DNA of 64,000 bases from Suillus spraguei (lineage: Eukaryota > Basidiomycota > Agaricomycetes > Boletales > Suillaceae): the NCBI GenBank assembly GCA_016800925.1, contig JABCPU010000141.1:1-64000 (forward strand). Reading direction: 5' to 3'. Below the pieces are notes generated by a model. That model was not told where the DNA came from, did not search any database, and was given only the letters and a program-made list of their open reading frames with translations. A program made the position numbers and the translations under genes. Below are positions 57,331-64,000 of this stretch, in pieces; positions within the stretch are counted from its first letter, which is position 1, and each line of letters opens with the position of its first letter.

Positions 57331-58669
57331 TGTTCAACGACCCATAGAAATATTGGTGAGTAGTAATAGAAATAATGATCACAAGTTTACACCCTCGAAC
57401 TCAACTTCAAGCTTATCATTCTCATTCATGTACCATGATAACTTATCGTGTTCATATCTTGCTGATGATATGACAACCATGCACTTAGATATTAATGGAC
57501 ATAACACCATCCAACTATTAATATCATCATTTGCACACCATGAAGTACATTTAAGTTTTTATGACCTACACCTGACCTACAACCATTCCCTTTCAAAGTC
57601 AAATTTTATTGCTCTATCAGAGTTTAATAATGCCCTTGCAACTAATTTTGATAAAATTGTTGAACATTCCAATCTTCAACTTTGGAAAATCAGAACTTTG
57701 AACATCCATGATGACACATACTGCTTCAAGTTAGCCATTTTTCAGGTGTATCAAACAACTTGATGCTGATATTTCACACTCTATATGGATCATGCAAACT
57801 ATCTCATATGTAAATCTCGCTCATTGCATGATTTGTATCTTCATTACATGCTCACAAAACATACTGACTGAATATGACCAATGTAATGAGCATATTGGCG
57901 CTGGCCTTGAAACTTTACCTTTTAGCACTCATCTCACATCTATAGGAGTTACCACTTGTCCATGGCCATCTTACCCCTTTAGCATTGCCGGCAGCATTCC
58001 ACACATACTGCACACTGTACCGACTGCTGCACCACATTCCATGTACCGATGTCCTCCCATGTCCTTGCTGCATCCACATAGTTCCATTTGGTGCGTTGTT
58101 TGTTTTATGTTCATTATCACTGATTCCATGGCAAGTCTTATTACATGTCGCCTCATGCCACAGCTGCCTCACGCTATGTTTACATACAGCGGTTACTGTG
58201 CTCAAGTGCTACTGATTTTGCCTAACACATCCCGAGTATATACGATTTAGGATTTAAGCACCGTGTACCCTGCACGATACAGTCCCTGATTTGTACCCCA
58301 TTGCACGTACTATAGGTCAGGATTAGTGTCCAGCTCTGGAACCACCCAGTAGTAGACTTAGTCTTTAAAGTTCTTTACCGCTTGTTAATCGATCTTTGCT
58401 CTTTCACCGTTACCGCTGGCATACTGCTGGACTCTTGATTGCTATTTTTACTGAACTTCTCATGCACCACTACTTTACCACTGAAAGTACTGCGGTGTAG
58501 CGAACAAAGTCACACTGACCATGAAAGTGCTGTTTTACACAAGTTTCTTGTTACTGCCTACAGCAGCTACTGAGAAAACCCCTATAGCGAGCATTACCCC
58601 TTTTCACTTTGCTGGTACTGTTTTCACTCCATGGATCCTTGTCCCTTACCAAATCTCGCTACCGATATC
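57331..58669. other. Helitron upstream region and flank
   Basis: 57331-58250 has only weak minus-strand frames (58205-57915) and probably belongs to the 5' end of the Helitron. 58250-58669 has no gene. The boundary is not visible to me. Confidence 0.35.
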
Positions 58670-59307
58670 TGTTACAGTCATACGTGCCCCTATTCATTTT
58701 CCTTCCTATTCTCGTACATCACGTGATATGGAGCTTATTGCTCAGACACTTCCACTTCCATCAGACATCACATGACTACATGATTCAACTAGTACATTGT
58801 CAATATGTCATATCATGTGATGTCATGACTCCCCATGACTCCATTCTCAGACTCAGCCGGTTTAGCATACACATACGCTAAACACATGCTTTTATCTCTG
58901 ACTCATGCATTTCAACATGCTTGTATGATACATGCCTTCCTTATTAGGATACGCACTTATATTCCCATGGTTACCTGGTCTGTGCACACATATGTACCTA
59001 TATAAGCACAGTGTACTTGTAGTAGATTCCTTACTTTAATCTTACTGGGTTTTACCTGGATTCGTCTTCGCTAAAGATCTCCAATCTTTAGTCGTCTTGA
59101 ATCGTCTCTAAGTCTAAGCACTCCTTAGCCTTAGTCTCCATTCTCGTAGAACCTCTTAGACCTGTCTTTGAGGCTGTACCCTTGATAGTACTCGGAATGC
59201 GCGTTCCTTGTACTTTCACCTTGTCCTCTTCTGGACATTGTAGAACTTCCCAGCAGATCATCTGTGTCTTTTCACTGTCACTGGTGATGCTACCCCAGTT
59301 CATAACA
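58670..59307 (+). repeat. Gypsy 5' LTR, long variant
   Basis: Starts TGTTACAGTCATACG, ends CATAACA. The U3-side segment 58700-58980 diverges and is longer than in the other copies; the last 330 bp align well. Confidence 0.85.
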
Positions 59308-59514
59308 AAAGATTAAAGTCTATCTGATTGTCGACTATCTAGTCTTTGACCCTGAACTCTGATTGCTTAGATAAGCAGATTAGCGTATGCGTACACTAAA
59401 CCGATTGTCAAGAGGAGCCCTCTGACAGAAGACAAGCCCTAATGGACAGCAAAACAGCGTGTGTAGGCACTGAGAAATCACACTTACCAAGATCGAATTA
59501 CTTAGACTCCATGT

Positions 59515-59800
59515 CAACAACAACAACTACCTGGAAAAGAATTTGAATCCAAGATTGGTCTTCCAACAACTGGAGATCATGATAACTCTGCGGAGTTTAT
59601 CCTATTATGAAACAAATCGCATATCGGATACAGATTGCAATGAATGCATGAAGAAAGGCCTATGCTTCATGTGCCAAAAGAAAGGGCATCATTCCCATCG
59701 TTGCTCCGAAAGGAAGAAGATGACTTCAGATCAAGAGGCCAAAACAATGAAACTTCCTGATGAAGAAAATGAAGAAGAAACGGTACAACGTCTCACATGA
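59515..59800 (+). pseudogene. Gypsy gag remnant with knuckle
   Basis: The first ~25 gag codons (KEFESKIGLP) are joined to the region just before the zinc knuckle CFMCQKKGHHSHRC; about 560 nt of capsid sequence present in the 29.5-kb copy are deleted. The frame from 59543 to 59800 is open over the junction in a shifted register. Confidence 0.8.
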
Positions 59801-59830
59801 GATTTCCTAGAATGGAGAGACACGAAATCA

Positions 59831-60616
59831 ATGTACGTCTCCTCCAACGTACTCTTGCAACTTATATGCTCTGTAGGTCAACAAAAGGAATTTTGTGTCC
59901 CCATTAAACTCCTATTGCGCGTTCGTCTTGAATCCATAGAAACCACTGCCATTATAGATTCCGGAGCAGCCAGAACCTTCATCTCTGAAGAGTTTGTGAA
60001 ACTCCATAAAATCACTAGAAGAAAACTCGACGAGCCCTTCAAAGTCACAACTGCTGACAGTACCTATATCAAAGGAGGACCAATCATGCACTACTGCCTA
60101 TTGATAGTCAGAATCGATCAACGCACCATGCTCGGCAAGTTTAATATCACTAAACTCGGCCGACGCAACCAGATGTTATTGGGGATCCCTTGGCTTCGTG
60201 CAATGAACCCAGTCATTGATTGGACCGCTGAAACCCTCGTTCTCTCTCGCACCCCAAAATCTGATGAAATTGAGATCAATATGGATAAAGATAGAAAGAA
60301 GAACGGACTTCCAATCGAATTTCCAGAACATGTGAAGAAGGCCTCTTCACAGAAGAAATGGGAGAACTCTAAGCTTCCATCAAAGGTTGCAACCTTCACA
60401 CCACCTGATGTTCTGAAAGATCCGGAACCTAAACTGGCATGTGTGCCGCGCGCAATATCCCCAGAACCTGAAGTACAAATGCTACATACTACAACTTCCA
60501 CCCCCATGTACAACTGCTGCGAGCAGTATCACCGATCCCTCGTGCAGAGAAGCACAAGAACAACTCCAAGCCCGAGTATCGGGCCAGACCTGAACCTATT
60601 GAGCAACGGCCAATAG
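59831..60616 (+). CDS. Gypsy protease region, 261 codons
   Basis: Open frame with the retropepsin motif IIDSGAARTFIS (Ala-Arg where the other copy has Ala-Gly) and the ILGIPWLR-type segment LLGIPWLRAMNP. Two codons that are stops in the 30-kb copy are sense here (CGC in IDQRTML; TGG in VIDWTAE). A stop at 60614 separates it from RT. Confidence 0.8.
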   Translation: MYVSSNVLLQLICSVGQQKEFCVPIKLLLRVRLESIETTAIIDSGAARTFISEEFVKLHKITRRKLDEPFKVTTADSTYIKGGPIMHYCLLIVRIDQRTMLGKFNITKLGRRNQMLLGIPWLRAMNPVIDWTAETLVLSRTPKSDEIEINMDKDRKKNGLPIEFPEHVKKASSQKKWENSKLPSKVATFTPPDVLKDPEPKLACVPRAISPEPEVQMLHTTTSTPMYNCCEQYHRSLVQRSTRTTPSPSIGPDLNLLSNGQ

Positions 60617-60642
60617 AAGAACAGAAGTATGGAGAGAGAAAA

Positions 60643-61989
60643 GTGGAAGAAGATATCCCTGGGCGGGATACAAACATACTGAAACTATCTAAGTTCTATG
60701 TTCCCCCGAAAACTCTTCAAAATATTCCCTCAATTTCGACTGAAGAAATCCCCGACGAAGAAGAACCAATGTCTCAAGACATTACTGAAGAACCCATGCC
60801 CTCATTGATCCCAACTGAGGATGACCAATTCAATACAATGCAAGATGTCTGGCATGCGCCAGAAGTATGCAAAATTTCCTCTTACGAGCTTGGAGATGAA
60901 GAGTTCCTTGTGGAGTATGACACCAACAGAATTAGCATGAGAATCATTGAAGAAGTATCCATGGATACACCCCTCACACATGATGGAACTTCCCGACTCA
61001 AACAACTCCCTGACTCCTCCACAATCTCACTTCCTCCCCCGAAATACAGTAATAAAGCTCAAGAATTCGCCACGGATGAGAAGGAAAAGAAAAAGAAATC
61101 CTTTGAAGAACTGGTCCTGGAATATTTGCATGACTTTGCAGACGTCTTTGCTAAAGATGGTCTGAACAAAATACCCCCAGAACGCCCTGGTATTGATCAT
61201 CGGATCGATACTAAACCTGGTTTTATCCCTCGCATGTCTAAGGTTTACCTGCTATCAGAAAAAGAACGTGCTGCCGTCAAAACATTTATTGAAGAAAATG
61301 TTGCGAAAGGCTTTATCTCAGAATCGAAGTCACCACATGCCAGTGGCTTCTTCTTCGTGGGAAAGAAGAGTGGAGAATTGTGTCCCTGTCAAGATTATTG
61401 CTACATCAATGATTGGACAGTCAAGAACGCTTATTCACTCCCACTCCCTATTTCCCTAGTTGCACGCCTTCACAACACACACTTCTTTACGAAAATGGAT
61501 ATTCAGTCCAGTTATAATAACATTTGCATCCATCCCGACGATCGCTGGAAAGCAGCATTTACCACGGAATTCGGCCTCTTCGAACCGAACGACATGTTCT
61601 TTGGCCTCTGTAATTCCCCAGCAACTTTCCAAGCATACATGAATTGTACCTTCCAACAGGAAATCAATGAAGGATGGATGATTATCTACATGGACGATAT
61701 CCTGATTTTCTCTACAACAATGGCAGAACATCGCGAACAAACCAGACAACTTTTGATGAAGATACAAAAAGAACATTTGTTCCTGAAACTGGAGAAATGC
61801 ACCTTCGATGCAGAAGAAGTGGAATACCTCGGAATGATAATTCGCCCCAGACAAGTTGCTATGGACACTGCCAAAACCAAGGGAATCACCAAATGGCCAG
61901 TTCCAAAATCTGTAAAAGATGTTCGATCATTCCTCGGCTTTTGCAACTTCTACCACACATTCATTTCCCACTACTCTGACATTGCCTGA
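60643..61989 (+). CDS. Gypsy reverse transcriptase region
   Basis: Acidic linker, then RT with ARLHNTHFFTKMDI (D of motif A) and YMDDILIF (motif C, near 61690). Ends at TGA 61987-61989, where the other copy has CGA. The downstream frame resumes at once. Confidence 0.88.
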   Translation: MEEDIPGRDTNILKLSKFYVPPKTLQNIPSISTEEIPDEEEPMSQDITEEPMPSLIPTEDDQFNTMQDVWHAPEVCKISSYELGDEEFLVEYDTNRISMRIIEEVSMDTPLTHDGTSRLKQLPDSSTISLPPPKYSNKAQEFATDEKEKKKKSFEELVLEYLHDFADVFAKDGLNKIPPERPGIDHRIDTKPGFIPRMSKVYLLSEKERAAVKTFIEENVAKGFISESKSPHASGFFFVGKKSGELCPCQDYCYINDWTVKNAYSLPLPISLVARLHNTHFFTKMDIQSSYNNICIHPDDRWKAAFTTEFGLFEPNDMFFGLCNSPATFQAYMNCTFQQEINEGWMIIYMDDILIFSTTMAEHREQTRQLLMKIQKEHLFLKLEKCTFDAEEVEYLGMIIRPRQVAMDTAKTKGITKWPVPKSVKDVRSFLGFCNFYHTFISHYSDIA

Positions 61990-62001
61990 CCCCTTATCGA
62001 A

Positions 62002-63378
62002 TTGACGAAGAAAGATAAGGCCTTTGACTGGTCAACCGAATGTATGGACACCTTCAAAGAATTAAAACGACGCTTCACATCCCAGCCAGTACTTCGTAAC
62101 CCTGATCCCTCCCAACAATTTGCTATTGCTACCGATGCTTCACTCATAGCAACTGGCGGAGTTCTCCTGCAGACAGATGAGAATGGTGTTTATCACCCAT
62201 GCACATACCTCTCACAGTCTTTGAACCCTGCAGAACGCAATTACCAGATCTTTGATCAGGAACTACTCGCCGTAATTCAGGCATTGAATGAATGGCGTCA
62301 TTATCTTGAAGGAGACCCACACCCCGTTTTGGTATTCACCAACCACAAGAATCTTCTGTACTTTAGAAGTGCACAGAAGCTTACCTGTCGCCAAGCACGT
62401 TGGCAACTGATTTTGTCTATCTACGACATTGAACTGCATCATGTTGCAGGTACCAAATTGGCAGTACCTGATGCACTATCTCGCCGGCCCGACTATGACT
62501 CCGGCAAAGACAATAATGAGGACCAGACTCTCCTCCCTGACGCTCTATTTGTTCATCTTATTGACACCAACCTGAAGGATGTTTTGTCATCCTCTGACCC
62601 CCTCGACAACCCTGTCTTCAAGACAGCATCCAATGCCCTTGGTGGCATGTGCCTTCCACCTATGAAGTTGGCACTCTCTGACTGGAAGATTGAGGAGAAC
62701 ATCCTCTATTTTAAGAATCGTGCCTACATTCCACCGGCACATCGTCCCAATATCCTGAAAAGGTATCATGACCATCCTACTGCAGGACATCCCAGTAGAT
62801 TCAAAACTGAAGAACTCGTCAAACGAGAAGCCTGGTGGCCCGCTATGGGCTCTTATATTCGGAAATATGTAGAGGGTTGCGCCCTTTGTCAGCAAATGAA
62901 AGCAGATACACATCCTGTTCAACCTCCGCTTACCCCAATCCCCTCATCTGTGACTCGACCTTTTTCTCAGGTCTCTGTCGATCCTATCACTGACCTCCCC
63001 ATCTCTGGAGGCTTTGACAGTATCATGGTCGTGGTAGACCATGGCCTTATGAAGGGGGTAATTATTATCCCTTGTCTGAAAACCATCACTTCCGAAGGCA
63101 TTGCCAAATTATTCTTGAAGCACATCTATCGTCGATTTGGACTCCATGACAAAGTCATCTCCGATCGTGGCCCGCAGTTCCTATCTCATTTCTCCAAAGA
63201 ACTTGCCCGACTTCTTGACTACGTCATCGCCCCATCTACAGCTTATCACCCCCAGACTGATGGTCAAACTGAGCAGCTCAATCAAGAGCTAGAAACATAC
63301 CTGCACATCTATTGTTGCAATAACCCTGAAGATTGGATAGAACACCTACCAATCGCCGAATTTGTCCACAACCACTGA
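62002..63378 (+). CDS. Gypsy RNase H and integrase region
   Basis: RNase H (FAIATDASL), H2C2 finger (HDHPTAGHP ... CALCQQMK, with CAA where the other copy has TAA), and integrase core: VSVDPITDLP, SDRGPQF and HPQTDGQTE. Ends at a TGA at 63376 in the NH-x-KH block. Confidence 0.88.
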   Translation: MTKKDKAFDWSTECMDTFKELKRRFTSQPVLRNPDPSQQFAIATDASLIATGGVLLQTDENGVYHPCTYLSQSLNPAERNYQIFDQELLAVIQALNEWRHYLEGDPHPVLVFTNHKNLLYFRSAQKLTCRQARWQLILSIYDIELHHVAGTKLAVPDALSRRPDYDSGKDNNEDQTLLPDALFVHLIDTNLKDVLSSSDPLDNPVFKTASNALGGMCLPPMKLALSDWKIEENILYFKNRAYIPPAHRPNILKRYHDHPTAGHPSRFKTEELVKREAWWPAMGSYIRKYVEGCALCQQMKADTHPVQPPLTPIPSSVTRPFSQVSVDPITDLPISGGFDSIMVVVDHGLMKGVIIIPCLKTITSEGIAKLFLKHIYRRFGLHDKVISDRGPQFLSHFSKELARLLDYVIAPSTAYHPQTDGQTEQLNQELETYLHIYCCNNPEDWIEHLPIAEFVHNH

Positions 63379-64000
63379 AAACACAATGCAAGGAATGCAT
63401 CACCCTTCTACCTAATAATGGGATACGAACCATGTGCCATCCCTCATCTGATCCCTGACTCCACCGTCCCCGCAGCAGAAGATCGAGTACGATCTCTGCA
63501 AAAGATAAGAGAAGAAGCAATCACCTGTCATAATATTGCAATGCAAACAATGGCCAAACGATCCAGAGGAGAGAAGTACACTCCATGGAAGATTGGAGAT
63601 AAGGTCTGGCTGTCAGCAGCTAATCTTAGACTGAAACTCCCATCATGGAAGCTCGCACCAAAATGATACGGACCATTCCCTATCACTGCAGTTCTGTCAC
63701 CAATCATGTTTACACTCAAACTTCCTCAGCAATGGAAGATCCATCCCATGTTCCATGCTTTGGTCTTATCATCATATAGTGAAAATGACGTACACAGCCC
63801 GAACTTCTTAGAACCCCCACCTGACATCATTGAAGAAGAAGAAGAATATGAAGTCGAAGCGATTCTTTCTCACAAAGGCACCGGCAGTCGCCAAAAATAC
63901 CTCATGACATGGAAAGGATATTCATCAGGAGATAACAAATGGCTTCCAGAAGGAAACCTGAAGAACTCTGCTCGAATCCTGAATGCTTATAAAAAGCGAA
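63379..64000 (+). pseudogene. Gypsy integrase tail and chromodomain, partial
   Basis: Frames 63418-63666 and on; a TGA at 63664-63666 replaces CGA (Arg) in the APK-R-YGPF block. The chromodomain (YLMTWKGYSSGDNKWLPEGN) reaches the window end without a stop seen after it. Confidence 0.8.

Larger units (their letters stand above)
52380..58250 (-). mobile_element. Helitron (rolling-circle transposon), ends not defined
   Basis: Carries a RepHel gene on the minus strand (DUF6570-like, HUH Rep, Y2 motif, PIF1-type helicase). I could not fix the 5' TC or the 3' hairpin-CTRR end. The helicase frame stops at 52525, and the WW arm begins at 52366, so the 3' end should lie between them if the WW block is not part of the element. 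Coordinates are approximate. Confidence 0.75.
58670..64000 (+). mobile_element. Second Ty3/gypsy chromovirus copy, gag-deleted, open at window end
   Basis: 5' LTR 58670-59307 (638 bp, about 160 bp longer than the LTRs at 28.8/36.5 kb because of internal differences), a matching leader, then a gag remnant, PR, RT, RNase H, IN and the start of the chromodomain at the window edge. Same family as 28852-36974. The 3' LTR lies outside the window. Confidence 0.93.

Noticed and set aside
1..64000. tRNA or rRNA genes
   Set aside because: I saw no convincing paired A-box/B-box sequences or conserved rRNA blocks on either strand.

Overview
The window reads as a repeat-rich, gene-poor stretch of a filamentous basidiomycete genome, most likely an Agaricomycete. 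Supporting signs are many 42-60 base GT-AG introns, a WW-domain membrane protein family, NACHT-WD40 NLR-like genes, a KEM1/XRN1-type exonuclease fragment, a Mor2/PAG1 fragment, a chromodomain Ty3/gypsy element, a Ty1/copia element, a Tc1/mariner element and a Helitron. These names come from my recognition of family motifs. No database search was run.

Layout. 1-1.4 kb: satellite with a period of about 150 bp. 2.2-4.3 kb: a broken repeat-family ORF and an intact three-exon hypothetical gene. 7.4-9.55 kb: a complete 11-exon WW-domain/multi-TM gene, which is one arm of a 2.1-kb inverted duplication whose other arm lies at 50.2-52.4 kb. 10.4-20.6 kb: gene fragments (Mor2/PAG1, a PD-(D/E)XK-like protein, a NACHT N-terminus, a 3-kb XRN1 fragment between inverted 52-bp repeats), an HNH-like gene and a decayed mariner element with TIRs of about 80 bp. 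20.7-22.6 kb: a broken DHA2-type MFS transporter. 23.7-24.0 kb: a 273-bp MITE. 24.06-37.56 kb: a copia element (307-bp LTRs, TSD GCATT) whose gag is split near its start by a complete chromodomain gypsy element (28.85-36.97 kb, TSD GGATT). 37.7-48 kb: a hypothetical gene with a partial direct duplicate, degenerate tandem repeats, a 3' gypsy remnant, an aspartic-protease fragment, an NLR pseudogene and a DBP7-like helicase fragment. 49.4-50.2 kb: a truncated integrase-type gene. 52.4-58.3 kb: a Helitron RepHel on the minus strand with HUH, Y2 and PIF1-type motifs but broken frames. 58.67-64 kb: a second gypsy copy with most of gag deleted, running off the window end.

Two themes stand out. First, almost every coding break that can be compared with a paralogue or family consensus fits a C-to-T or G-to-A change (CGA/CAG to stop, TGG to TGA/TAG). 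This suggests methylation-linked deamination or a RIP-like process. Second, host gene fragments with their introns retained are concentrated between elements, which looks like DNA-level capture or duplication. The least ordinary pieces are the zinc-knuckle accessory ORF block downstream of pol in the gypsy family, the XRN1 fragment bounded by inverted repeats, and the WW-gene inverted duplication with mosaic divergence.
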